NCBI GenBank assembly: GCA_000242935.3
Contig: CP007053.1
Location: 3,209,001 to 3,273,000 of the forward strand
Origin: Opitutaceae bacterium TAV5
Lineage (GTDB): Bacteria > Verrucomicrobiota > Verrucomicrobiia > Opitutales > Opitutaceae
DNA length: 64,000 nt
Reading direction: 5' to 3'
The stretch's first letter is position 1. Every line of letters begins with the position of its first letter. The notes below the pieces were generated by a model. That model was given only the letters and a program-made list of their open reading frames with translations. It was not told where the DNA came from and did not search any database. A program made the translations under genes and the position numbers. Below are positions 43,150-51,784 of the stretch, piece after piece.

Positions 43150-43854
43150 ATGCAAACATTTGCCAAAAATATCCCCCGCCGTTCTCCACGCTTCCGGATG
43201 CCGGGCGGCTTCACGCTTATCGAACTTCTTACGGTGATCGCCATCATCGGCATTCTGGCTGCCATCATCATTCCGACAGTCGGCAAGGTCCGCCAAACCG
43301 CCCGACGCGTGAATGACGCGGCCAATCTTCGCAGCATCTGGACGGCCGCCACGCTTTTCTCCGAGGAGCATCGCGATTTCCTTCTCCCCTGCAACCTGCC
43401 CCGTGCCCAGGACGCCGAACGACTCGGCTACCCGACGGGCACCTTCTGGTACAAGATTCTCCGCCCGTACCTCGGCTACGCGGACACGACGCCTTACGCC
43501 AACATGAAGATCATCCAGTCGCCGGCCCGGAGCGAACCCCTGCGCAGCTACAGCCCCAACGTTTACACGCAGGAATTCACGTATCAGCAGGCTGGACGGG
43601 GGTTGCGTATCCGATCCGATGTGACGGCTCCGAGCCGGTTCATGTACTTCGGCGACCACGAGGCGGAGGTCGCCGGCGGGCGCAACACCAACTATCTCAA
43701 TCCGGTAAACACGGATTCGATGGCGGCCATCCCCCGCGACTGGTTCGATGGCAAGGCGCAGTTCGTCTTTCTCGACGGCCATGTCGAACTGATCCCGGTT
43801 GACGACGTGCAGGTCGGCGGTGCCCGCCACAGCATGTTCACCGACGGCCTGTAA
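43150..43854 (+). CDS. Prepilin-like protein
   Basis: 234 aa with the prepilin segment GGFTLIELLTVIAIIGILAA after a 20-residue leader, then a globular domain. The end of the domain reads DGKAQFVFLDGHVELIPVDD, matching the tail of the other pilin-like proteins, although the His is replaced. It is followed by a secreted TIM-barrel protein 54 bp downstream, in the same operon. A role in building a surface fibre or secretion pseudopilus is inferred from the family only. Confidence 0.88.
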   Translation: MQTFAKNIPRRSPRFRMPGGFTLIELLTVIAIIGILAAIIIPTVGKVRQTARRVNDAANLRSIWTAATLFSEEHRDFLLPCNLPRAQDAERLGYPTGTFWYKILRPYLGYADTTPYANMKIIQSPARSEPLRSYSPNVYTQEFTYQQAGRGLRIRSDVTAPSRFMYFGDHEAEVAGGRNTNYLNPVNTDSMAAIPRDWFDGKAQFVFLDGHVELIPVDDVQVGGARHSMFTDGL

Positions 43855-43908
43855 ACCGGCCTTCCCGTCCATACCGTTTCTCCTCCTTCCTTTCCCGCGC
43901 CCTCCGGA

Positions 43909-45543
43909 ATGCGCTCCCGATTTCTCATGCAACTTCTCCTTCGCCGTCTCTTCCCGACGTTCCTGATTTCGCTTTTGCCGTTCGGCGCAGGCGCGGCCAC
44001 GCCGGCTGCTACCGATACTGCCCTTGCCACGTACCGCGCGGAGCGCGCCCGACTCGCCGCACGCCCGCGTCCGGTCATCTGCAACAACGACGGCAACGAT
44101 TTCCAGAAAGTCACTGAAGTCAGCAAGGCGGTTTTTCTCGCCGCCCGCACCACCGGTCTTGAAAACACGCGTGTCGCAGCCATCTCCTATTGCACCAATC
44201 ACTCGTGGGGCCTCTTCAGCCATCCGACGAAAATCGGTTCTGTCATCCGTGATCCGATACCGCACTCCACCGGTTTTTCGACCGACATCCTTGCGCGCTA
44301 TCTCGACGCCGGTCTCGATCCGCTTGCCATGATGGTCGAGTTCGGGAAGGCGCACGGCATCGAGATTTTCTGGTCGCTGCGGATGAACGACACCCACGAC
44401 AGCAACCCGGGCCTCTACGGTCCCGGTTTCCTCGCTGCCAACACACTCAAGACCGCCCATCCCGAATTCCTCCTCGGCACGCCCGAAAACAAACCGCGCC
44501 ATGCCGGCTGGACGGCCGTGAACTATGCCCTCCCCGAAGTGCGCGACTACACGTTCCGTTTCCTCGAGGAAGTTTGCCAAAACTACGACGTCGACGGCGT
44601 GGAGCTGGATTTTTTCCGGCACCGGGCTTTCTTCAAGACCACGGCCAACGGCGAAAAGGCCACCTCCGGCGAACGCGCGGCGATGACCGGGCTCATCCGT
44701 CGCATCCGGGCCATGACGGAACGCGAGGGGTTGCGTCGCGGCCGCCCTCTTCTCGTTTCCATGCGCGTGCCCGACTCCGTCGCGTATTGCCGCGATATCG
44801 GGCTCGATATCGAGACCTGGCTGGCGGACGGGCTTCTCGATCTGCTCGTTGTCGGCGGCTACATGCAACTCAACCCGTGGGCGACCAGCGTCGCTCTCGG
44901 CCACCAACACGGCGTGCCGGTTTATCCCTCGCTCGACGAATCCCGCGTCAAGGACAACGACGCGCGCAAACTCCGCAGCAGCCTTCTCGCCGAGCGCGGC
45001 CGCGCTCTCCTTGCCCGCGAAGCCGGCGCGGACGGCATTTACAAGTTCAACTATTTCAATCCCCGTTCGCCTGCCTGGAGCGAGCTTGGCGATCCCGCCG
45101 CGCTCGCCACGCAAAACAAGGATTACTTCGCCAGCATCCGCGGGCTCGGCGCATGGACGCAGGCGCTCCCGCATCTGCCCTATACGACGATTCCGACGCT
45201 TTGCCCCGATGCTCCCCTTGCGCTCGAACCCGGCGCGAAGCGTTCGGTGACCTTCCTGCTGGGCGATGAACCGGCTCTGGCCGGACAGACCATCCGGCTG
45301 CGCCTCAATTTCACGAGCGTGGTACCGAGCAGCACGCGGGACCTCGTGGTGTCGGTCAACGGCACCCGCCTGGCGCGGGCCGAGAGCGGCGGCCGGTGGC
45401 TGACCTTCAACCTGACCGGGGAGCGCGGCGCCATGCTCCGGAAGGGAGAAAACCGCGTGACGCTCACGCTCGCGAGCTCGGCCCCCGAAGCGCTGACATG
45501 GACAGATCTCCATGTGCAGGTGCGGTACGCCGGTTCAAAATAA
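43909..45543 (+). CDS. Secreted TIM-barrel glycoside hydrolase-like protein (GHL10-like)
   Basis: 544 aa with a signal peptide (RRLFPTFLISLLPFGAGA). It contains barrel-like segments: VICNNDGNDFQKVTEVSK, GKAHGIEIFWSLRMNDTHD, NYALPEVRDYTFRFLEEVC and YDVDGVELDFFRH. The acidic residues in the last are candidate catalytic groups, as in GHL-type hydrolases. The last 130 residues form a beta-rich domain (RLRLNFTSVVPSSTRDLVVS). Substrate unknown. It is the last structural gene of the locus before the second GntR-LacI regulator. Confidence 0.78.
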   Translation: MRSRFLMQLLLRRLFPTFLISLLPFGAGAATPAATDTALATYRAERARLAARPRPVICNNDGNDFQKVTEVSKAVFLAARTTGLENTRVAAISYCTNHSWGLFSHPTKIGSVIRDPIPHSTGFSTDILARYLDAGLDPLAMMVEFGKAHGIEIFWSLRMNDTHDSNPGLYGPGFLAANTLKTAHPEFLLGTPENKPRHAGWTAVNYALPEVRDYTFRFLEEVCQNYDVDGVELDFFRHRAFFKTTANGEKATSGERAAMTGLIRRIRAMTEREGLRRGRPLLVSMRVPDSVAYCRDIGLDIETWLADGLLDLLVVGGYMQLNPWATSVALGHQHGVPVYPSLDESRVKDNDARKLRSSLLAERGRALLAREAGADGIYKFNYFNPRSPAWSELGDPAALATQNKDYFASIRGLGAWTQALPHLPYTTIPTLCPDAPLALEPGAKRSVTFLLGDEPALAGQTIRLRLNFTSVVPSSTRDLVVSVNGTRLARAESGGRWLTFNLTGERGAMLRKGENRVTLTLASSAPEALTWTDLHVQVRYAGSK

Positions 45544-45597
45544 CGACGCGCCAAAACACTGTTGACGCTTCGGCGGCAAACGGGGAGCAGATCGTAC

Positions 45598-46800
45598 ATG
45601 CCCCGGCGCGCTAAAACCGAGTCTGTCGCTTCCGTTCCCGTCGCGGAGGCTTCTGCCGCTTCCACGCTGGCGGTCGACCGGTCGCCACTCGCCGCCGTGG
45701 TGGCCGACAGGATCGCCGCGGAGCTTCGGCAAGGGCGCTGGACGGGGCATCTGCCCGGCGAACGCCAACTCGCCGGGCTGTTCCAGGTCAGCCGCCCCAC
45801 GTTGCGCGCCGCGCTGGCCGCGCTGGAAAGCCAGGGACTGTTGCGCACGGCGCACGGATGTCGTCGTGAAATCGTTGCCCGGACCGGATCGCCTGCGGCC
45901 GCCGCTTTGCCCGCGGGCGGGGCGCGGACAGTTGTCATGATTTCGCCATACCTGCCGGAAAACATCGACCCGCAAATCGTCCTCCAGCTCGAAAGCCTGC
46001 GCGAACTGCTGGCGCGGCGCGGCATGACGCTCTCCATCGAGGTCCGCCCTTCCTGTTACACCGGCGACGCGGCGCATGCGCTGGAGCGGCTGGTCGCCGA
46101 AACCGGGGCCGACGTGTGGCTGCTCTGGCATTCAACAAAAACCATGCAGGAGTGGTTTCTGGCGAAAAACCTTCCGCACATCGTCTTCGGCACGGCCTTC
46201 CACGACGGCGCCAGCCTGTCGGTCGATCTCGACAATTTCGCCACCGCCCGCCACGCCGCGCACACGATGCGGCGTCTCGGCCACCGCCGCATCGCCCTGC
46301 TCATGCCTCGCCTCGGCCTAGCGGGCGACAACATGACTGAAGCCGGTTTTCGCGACGGCGTCGCGACGGCGCCCGCCGGAGAAGGGGAGGGGAGCGCCGG
46401 CGCTGGCCAGCCGATCGCGGCCGATATCATCCGCCACGACGGCACGCCGGAAGGTATTCGCCGGGCGCTTGATCACCTGCTCGCGCTTGATCCGCGACCG
46501 ACCGGAATCTTTTCCTGTCGCGGTCTGCACACGGTTGCCGTGATGACGTATCTGCACAGCCGGAGGCTGCGCATTCCGGAGGAGATCTCCGTCATTAGCC
46601 GCGACGACGATCCGGCGCTCGATTTCGTGAATCCGGTGCCCGCGCGCTACCACCGTTCGCCGGCGAAATTTGCCCGGGCCGTGTTCCGGCTGATCCCCGG
46701 TTGTCTCGCCCGCCGCAATTTCCGGCGGAAGACGGTGCGCATTTTTCCCGAGTTCAGGCCGCACGGGAGCCTCGGGTCGCCGCCGGTGCTGCGGAGTTGA
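45598..46800 (+). CDS. GntR-HTH / LacI-sensor hybrid transcriptional regulator (paralog)
   Basis: 400 aa from the ATG at 45598. That start gives the same PRRR/PRRA opening as its paralog at 39579 and has a GGGGAG ribosome binding site nearby; the longer frame from 45562 is not needed. GntR winged helix (ELRQGRWTGHLPGERQLAGL, FQVSRPTLRAALAALE) and LacI-type sensor (GHRRIALLMPRLGLAGDN, IPEEISVISRDDDPALDF). It closes the locus that its paralog opens. The TGGTNT-N7-AGACCA site was not found in its own upstream region, so it may see a different operator. Confidence 0.88.
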   Translation: MPRRAKTESVASVPVAEASAASTLAVDRSPLAAVVADRIAAELRQGRWTGHLPGERQLAGLFQVSRPTLRAALAALESQGLLRTAHGCRREIVARTGSPAAAALPAGGARTVVMISPYLPENIDPQIVLQLESLRELLARRGMTLSIEVRPSCYTGDAAHALERLVAETGADVWLLWHSTKTMQEWFLAKNLPHIVFGTAFHDGASLSVDLDNFATARHAAHTMRRLGHRRIALLMPRLGLAGDNMTEAGFRDGVATAPAGEGEGSAGAGQPIAADIIRHDGTPEGIRRALDHLLALDPRPTGIFSCRGLHTVAVMTYLHSRRLRIPEEISVISRDDDPALDFVNPVPARYHRSPAKFARAVFRLIPGCLARRNFRRKTVRIFPEFRPHGSLGSPPVLRS

Positions 46801-46811
46801 TCGTCAGGGCT

Positions 46812-47110
46812 GGATTTTTTTAGCCGCGAAGGAGCGCAAAAATCTCCACGAGGATGAAACGTTGCGTGGCGCTTATAAGCGCCATGGAGAGCTCCCCTGC
46901 AAAAAAAGCTTTTGCGCCCCTTCGCGGCCAAAACTCCTCCCCCGGATTTTTTTCAGCCACAAAAAACACAAAATTGCCCTCTGCCCGGCGAGAATCTCCC
47001 GCGCGCTTATAAGCGCGATGGAGGCTTTCATGCGCGGCGTGTTTTTTTGTGTTTCTTGTGGCTATTCTTCCCTTCGGTTGCGGCGGAGCCGCCCTCCGGG
47101 CTTTGTGTAA
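46812..47110. repeat. Two-module palindromic element, copy 1 (about 300 bp)
   Basis: The first module is bounded by inverted phrases (CCGCGAAGGAGCGCAAAA and its mirror TTTTGCGCCCCTTCGCGG) around the palindrome GGCGCTTATAAGCGCC. The second module (46957-47061) is bounded by CCACAAAAAACACAAAA and TTTTGTGTTTCTTGTGG around GCGCGCTTATAAGCGCG. An inverted copy lies at 57379-57680. No gene inside is convincing. This fills the gap between the regulator and the fucosidase gene. Confidence 0.85.
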
Positions 47111-47182
47111 ATCAACGACATTCGGGACACTGGCATAAGCCCGGAGACACGGGGTCTTTCACGAAAATACTTTGCGCCGGCA

Positions 47183-48592
47183 TCAGGAGCCGTCCGCCAT
47201 CACGCCGTCGCCGCGTTCGCGGGCCCAGGCGAGCAGGCGTGTGGGATCACCGCCCCAAAGGCCGGGATGGTAGGTGGGCAGGGTCTGCGGTTCGCCGTCC
47301 AGCTCCAGGCGGATGACCGGGAACAGCGGATGCGGCGGGGCGTCGGGCAATCCTTCCAGCACGATGCCGCGTCCGCCGTCGTCGCGGTGGCAGGCGATTT
47401 CCTGTCCGGTCGTCAGCAATACGGCCCGCTTCACCGGCGTGGCGAGTCCCTGGAAACGCAGCGTCGCACCCGGCCAGAAGCGCACGATCAGGTACAGCGT
47501 GTTGCCACGGCGTGTCTGGCGTCCGAAAAGCGTGCTTTCGCCAGCGTTGACCGGATCGGTGTTGTAGACGGCCTCGCCGTGGAGCCGCAGCCAGTCGCCG
47601 ATGGCATCGCTGCGCTCGACAAACTCGGGCGGGATTTTTCCGTCGGCGTCGGGACCGACGTTGAGCAGGAGATTGCCGCCCTGGCTCGATGCCTCGGTGA
47701 GCATGTCGAGCAGCGTTTCCGCGGAGCGCCAGCGTTCGCCGCGGCTGTGGCACCAGAGCCGCCACGTGCTCACCTGGCACGATTCCCAGAGTTTGCCGCG
47801 CACCGGGGTGATGTGGTGCTCCGGCGTGCCGAAGTCGCCGCCGGCGCCCTCGTTGGCGCCGAATTCATCGTCATGGTCCTTGCCCGCGCCGAGGAAGCCG
47901 AGCCGGTTGTTGACGAGGATGCCGGGCTGGAAACGGCGGATTTCCTGCAAAAGTTCGGCGCTGCGCCAGTCGGCCGCCGATCCCGGCCACACACCGTCGA
48001 ACCAGAGCACGTCGATCTTGCCGTAGCGGGTCAGCAGTTCGCGCACCTGGGCATGGACATAATCGCGAAACCGCGCCCAGCCGTCGGGATCGCCCTGCGG
48101 GCCGGCAAACATGGCGGGGATGCGAAAGTCGTTCCACGAAAAATACAGCCCCACGCGCAGCCCGGCGGCGCGAAACGCCTCGACGTACTCGCGCACAAAA
48201 TCGCGGCCGGCGGCCTGGCGGGCGCTGGAGTAATCCGTCGTAGCGGTATCCCACATACAGAATCCGTCGTGATGGCGGGTGGTGAAGACGGCGTAGCGAA
48301 ACCCGCCGTGCACGGCGATGCGGGCCCATTCGCGGGCGTCGAAGGCGGAGGGATTCCATGCGCGGGCCTGCCGCGCGTAGTCGCGCTGGTCGAGCAGTTC
48401 GCGCATGAGCACCTGTTCGCCGCGTCCGTGGAGCACGTAGGGGCCCCAGTGGATAAAGAGTCCGTAAGTGGCTTCGCGGAACCACGCGTGCGCACCGGCG
48501 CGGGCCGGCGTGTCGGCGGGTCCGGCGTCGGAGAGCGCAGAAGACGGGGAGGATTGGCGGAGGGTGGCGGAGGGTGCAGGCGTGGCGGGCAT
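47183..48592 (-). CDS. Alpha-L-fucosidase (GH29)
   Basis: 469 aa. GH29 landmarks in order: YGLFIHWGPYVLHG (about 43), VFTTRHHDGFCMWDT, YGKIDVLWFDGVWPG containing the nucleophile Asp, WESCQVSTWRLW, and SQGGNLLLNVGPDADGKIP. The enzyme releases terminal alpha-L-fucose from glycans. No signal peptide is present, which suggests intracellular cleavage of imported fucosylated oligosaccharides. It is transcribed away from the pilin/hydrolase operon starting at 48786; the 193-bp region between them should hold both promoters. Confidence 0.92.
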   Translation of the reverse strand: MPATPAPSATLRQSSPSSALSDAGPADTPARAGAHAWFREATYGLFIHWGPYVLHGRGEQVLMRELLDQRDYARQARAWNPSAFDAREWARIAVHGGFRYAVFTTRHHDGFCMWDTATTDYSSARQAAGRDFVREYVEAFRAAGLRVGLYFSWNDFRIPAMFAGPQGDPDGWARFRDYVHAQVRELLTRYGKIDVLWFDGVWPGSAADWRSAELLQEIRRFQPGILVNNRLGFLGAGKDHDDEFGANEGAGGDFGTPEHHITPVRGKLWESCQVSTWRLWCHSRGERWRSAETLLDMLTEASSQGGNLLLNVGPDADGKIPPEFVERSDAIGDWLRLHGEAVYNTDPVNAGESTLFGRQTRRGNTLYLIVRFWPGATLRFQGLATPVKRAVLLTTGQEIACHRDDGGRGIVLEGLPDAPPHPLFPVIRLELDGEPQTLPTYHPGLWGGDPTRLLAWARERGDGVMADGS

Positions 48593-48785
48593 GACGGGAG
48601 GTCACCATCGCCGCGAATCGCCGGGAACAAGTCAACATGACAGGCAGGGAGCAACGGAAACGCGTGTCTTCCGATATACCGCCGGACGCCCGGCACATCA
48701 TTTGCCCGCCGGGCATACCCTTTCCGTTTGAGCGGACGGAGCAGCGGCGCACGTTGGAGAAAAACATCAGCCATACCCCGAGTCC

Positions 48786-49499
48786 ATGCCATCCATGAAA
48801 ACCGCTTCCCGTTACCGTCCCCGCCAACCGGCCTTCGCGTTCACGCTCATCGAGCTGCTCACGGTCATTGCCATCGTCGGAATCCTGGCGGCCATCCTCG
48901 TCCCGACCGTCAGCCGGGTACGCGAATCGGCACGCACGGCGCAATGTTCGTCCAACATGCGCCAGCTTGCCCAGGCCATGCTCCTCTATGCGCAGGACAA
49001 TCGGGACCTTTTGCCCCGGACCTGGGGGTCGCCTGCCGGCGACACGAGCGCATGGTGGCAGCACCTCTATCCCGACTATTGCGCCAGCAAGGATGTCTTC
49101 AGGTGTACCGCTGACAAAACGACCTTTACCGGGAACCCTGCCTTCACCGGTACGTTTACCCGCAACGGGAAAACCCTCGCCGACGGCAAGGTTTCTTACG
49201 GTATTCCCGGCACCGGAGGGTCGCTCGATTATAAAGCGGCGAACAAACCGCTTTCGTCGTTCCCGACGCCGTCGCGAATGTGTCTGCTGACCGAATTCGA
49301 GCACTCCGACCGTCGTCTCTCACAGCCCTGGTTTGGCAATCACCCGCAGTACACGAGCCAGATCCCTTTCCCGCACAACGGAGGGCAGAAGGGCAACTTT
49401 GCCTTTCTCGACGCCCATATTGTGCTCATGACCAAGGCCCAAATGGACGCGGCCAGTGCCGAAAAGAAATACAATTTCGGACGGACCGAACCCTGGTAG
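48786..49499 (+). CDS. Prepilin-like protein with Ala at the cleavage position
   Basis: 237 aa; the ATG at 48795 is an alternative start. Prepilin helix FAFTLIELLTVIAIVGILAA, with Ala instead of the usual Gly before the Phe, so processing may be slower or altered. The C-terminal FPHNGGQKGNFAFLDAHIVL is a degenerate form of the H-Xn-DG tail, with DA for DG. It is the first gene of a + strand run with a glycoside hydrolase, a binding-module protein and an XylR-like regulator. Confidence 0.88.
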   Translation: MPSMKTASRYRPRQPAFAFTLIELLTVIAIVGILAAILVPTVSRVRESARTAQCSSNMRQLAQAMLLYAQDNRDLLPRTWGSPAGDTSAWWQHLYPDYCASKDVFRCTADKTTFTGNPAFTGTFTRNGKTLADGKVSYGIPGTGGSLDYKAANKPLSSFPTPSRMCLLTEFEHSDRRLSQPWFGNHPQYTSQIPFPHNGGQKGNFAFLDAHIVLMTKAQMDAASAEKKYNFGRTEPW

Positions 49500-49542
49500 C
49501 ACGATCTCCTCCTCATTCGTTCCCCGGCATTCCGCCTTTCAC

Positions 49543-51138
49543 ATGATTCACAATCATTACCTGAAAATCGGCCGCTCTGCGGCCGCCACCCTCCTGGCAT
49601 TTGTCATGTTCCTGTCCTCCCGCGGGATCGCCGGTGAAAATGTCGTGCCTGCCGCGATCCCGCCTTCCGGCGATGCACGTCCGCCGCTCAACTACAACAT
49701 GGGAGTAGCCACGCATTTCGCCCACAAGACGCCGTGGATGAAAACCTGGGACGCCGAACGGCACATTCCCATGATCGCCGACCTCGGGGTCGGCTGGATT
49801 CGTGACGAAATCACGTGGCGCGATGTCGAGCCACGGCGCGGCCAGTATCGTATTTCGGAAAACACCCGCAAGTGGATCGACATCGCCAACGCCCACGGCC
49901 TGAAAATCATCGCCTGTTTCAACAACGACAACCGGGAGAACTACGAGGACCGCTGGGACCCCGTCGCCTACGGCCGCGCGGCTGCCTGGCTGGCGAAGGA
50001 GCTCGACGGCAAAATCCACGCCATCGAAATCCTCAACGAACCTTTCGGCGGTTATGCCAAGACCTTCACCGGCGGGAAACCTCACAACTGGGCCGGACGC
50101 GAGCCTGACGGTTCCGTCTCTCCCTGGATCGCGCACTACGCCAAACTCCTCAACACGGCGGCCGACGCCATCAAGGCGGCCAATCCGCGCATGACCGTCA
50201 TCGGCCTGGGCAACGTCATGCCGCAAAACTACCATCACCTGGAGATGGGCGTATCGCGCAATGTGGATGCGATCACGGACCATCCCTACAGCTTCCGTTC
50301 GCCGCCGGAGATCGTGCCGCATCCCGACAACGAGACTTACCGCAAGCGTGTCGGCTTCGCGGTGGCCGATGCGTCGGGCACGTTTGCCTCCTATGTCCGC
50401 ATGTGTCTGGAAAAATCCCGCCAGCACAATGGCCCCTCGCGTTACTGGATCACCGAATCCGGATGGACGACCTACCGCGAGGGCGATCCGAAAAAGAAAC
50501 CCCTCTACGCCGGTTTCAGCGAAGCCGCCCAGGCCCGGTATGCGCAGCGGCGCCTGGTCGAGGGGCTCGCCGTCGGGGTCGAGGTCAACATCCTCTACGA
50601 TTTCCTCGATGACTACGGGCGCGCCGGCGGCGGCAAGGGTAATCCCGACGTGCCCGGTGACCCGTTCGACCCGGAGCAGAACTTCGGCCTCGTCCGCCAG
50701 GGGGACATTCCCAAGCCCGCTTACGCCGCCGTGCAGAAGGTCGCGCGCGCCACCGCCGGTTTCAGGATCGGCAGCCCGGTTCGCATCAAGGCGTTTCCCT
50801 TTTCCGACCGTTCGGAAAACAAGCCCCGCCAGTGGGACGGCATGGAGGTGCTGCCGGCGCTCAGCCGCATCATGGCGTATCCGTTTACCGATACGGAGGG
50901 TCGCGCCGTCTTTGCCATGTGGTCGGCCGAGCGTGTCAACGATCTGAATACACGCGCGGCCGACGTCGAGTTCGCCGTCGCTCCCGGCGGATTCACGGTC
51001 GAGCTGACCGATCTGATGACCGGTGAGGTCAGCACACCTCCCGTGGAAGATGTCGGGGGCCGGCTCGCGCTCAAACGTCTTGCCGTGCCGGATTATCCGA
51101 TCCTGCTCCGCCTCATCCCTGCCGCCGCTTCCCGATAA
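49543..51138 (+). CDS. Secreted clan GH-A glycoside hydrolase (stand-alone catalytic module)
   Basis: 531 aa from the ATG at 49543 with a signal peptide (SAAATLLAFVMFLSSRGIAG). Barrel landmarks: GVGWIRDEITWRDVEPRRGQ, acid/base candidate in AIEILNEPFGGY (about 164), nucleophile candidate in YWITESGWTTYREGD (about 303). It is a clear paralog of the catalytic part of the protein at 30090, sharing the AWLAKELDGK segment and the DHPYS motif. It ends with TAA overlapping the ATG of the next gene (TAATG). There is no binding domain here; that module is the next gene. Confidence 0.85.
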   Translation: MIHNHYLKIGRSAAATLLAFVMFLSSRGIAGENVVPAAIPPSGDARPPLNYNMGVATHFAHKTPWMKTWDAERHIPMIADLGVGWIRDEITWRDVEPRRGQYRISENTRKWIDIANAHGLKIIACFNNDNRENYEDRWDPVAYGRAAAWLAKELDGKIHAIEILNEPFGGYAKTFTGGKPHNWAGREPDGSVSPWIAHYAKLLNTAADAIKAANPRMTVIGLGNVMPQNYHHLEMGVSRNVDAITDHPYSFRSPPEIVPHPDNETYRKRVGFAVADASGTFASYVRMCLEKSRQHNGPSRYWITESGWTTYREGDPKKKPLYAGFSEAAQARYAQRRLVEGLAVGVEVNILYDFLDDYGRAGGGKGNPDVPGDPFDPEQNFGLVRQGDIPKPAYAAVQKVARATAGFRIGSPVRIKAFPFSDRSENKPRQWDGMEVLPALSRIMAYPFTDTEGRAVFAMWSAERVNDLNTRAADVEFAVAPGGFTVELTDLMTGEVSTPPVEDVGGRLALKRLAVPDYPILLRLIPAAASR

Positions 51139-51719
51139 TGCCTGCCGTCATCATGTCCATCACCCGGAATCTTCTTTTCTCTGTGCTGCCGTGCCTGGCG
51201 GTTGTGGTCACGTTCGCCGGCGAGCCGTCGGCCGCATCCGGCCGGGAGTCGCCGAAATGGCTGGCCTCTCCGCACTGGAGACCGGCTCCGGCAAAAGGCG
51301 TCACCCTCGAAACCGAACGCGTGACCATCGACGGCAAGCCCGCCCTGCGCCTCCGCTGCGATTTTGCCGGAGGCGGGCGTTACGCCGCCGCTTACCTCCG
51401 CACACCGGTGGAGCCTGCCTTTGCCGAACTGCGCCTCACAGTCAAAACGACCCTCGCTCCCGCCCAGGTGCTGGTGCGGTTTCAGGATGCCGACGGTGAA
51501 ACCCTGCAATATGCGGTGCAGGTGAGCACTGCCGACGAATGGCAGGATCTCCGCATCGACGTTTCCCGGCCTACGGGAACCTTTGCCGAACGACAGGGCG
51601 CTGTCCTCAACCGGAAAGCCGATTTTCCGCTGCGCGGCATCCTGCTCGGCCTGCAACCGCCGAAAGGGGCCACCGCTGCCGGCGACGTGATTTTTTCTGA
51701 CGTGGAGCTGATCCGGTGA
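51138..51719 (+). CDS. Secreted carbohydrate-binding-like beta-sandwich protein
   Basis: 193 aa with a signal peptide (LLFSVLPCLAVVVTFAGEP). The sandwich domain (LRLRCDFAGGGRYAAAYLRT, DEWQDLRIDVSRPTGTFAE, GDVIFSDVELI) matches the C-terminal domain of the 681-aa hydrolase at 30090 (VDYDFTGGGRYVSADSS, WQPFRIDLADIKG). It overlaps the hydrolase stop by one base (TAATG), so the two are translationally coupled. It probably works with that enzyme on the same polysaccharide. In the other locus the two parts form one chain. Confidence 0.78.
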   Translation: MPAVIMSITRNLLFSVLPCLAVVVTFAGEPSAASGRESPKWLASPHWRPAPAKGVTLETERVTIDGKPALRLRCDFAGGGRYAAAYLRTPVEPAFAELRLTVKTTLAPAQVLVRFQDADGETLQYAVQVSTADEWQDLRIDVSRPTGTFAERQGAVLNRKADFPLRGILLGLQPPKGATAAGDVIFSDVELIR

Positions 51720-51784
51720 ACGCGACAGGGACCGACGCCACGACGTTTTGACAAACCTGCCGGCCCTGCGCAAAACCACGCGTC

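Noticed and set aside
43132-45513. 793-codon minus-strand frame opposite the pilin-like and TIM-barrel genes
   Set aside because: The + strand proteins have clear family motifs; the antisense product has none and an odd composition.
46812-47110. Insertion sequence
   Set aside because: No transposase frame inside; only hairpin modules. Treated as a non-coding repeat.
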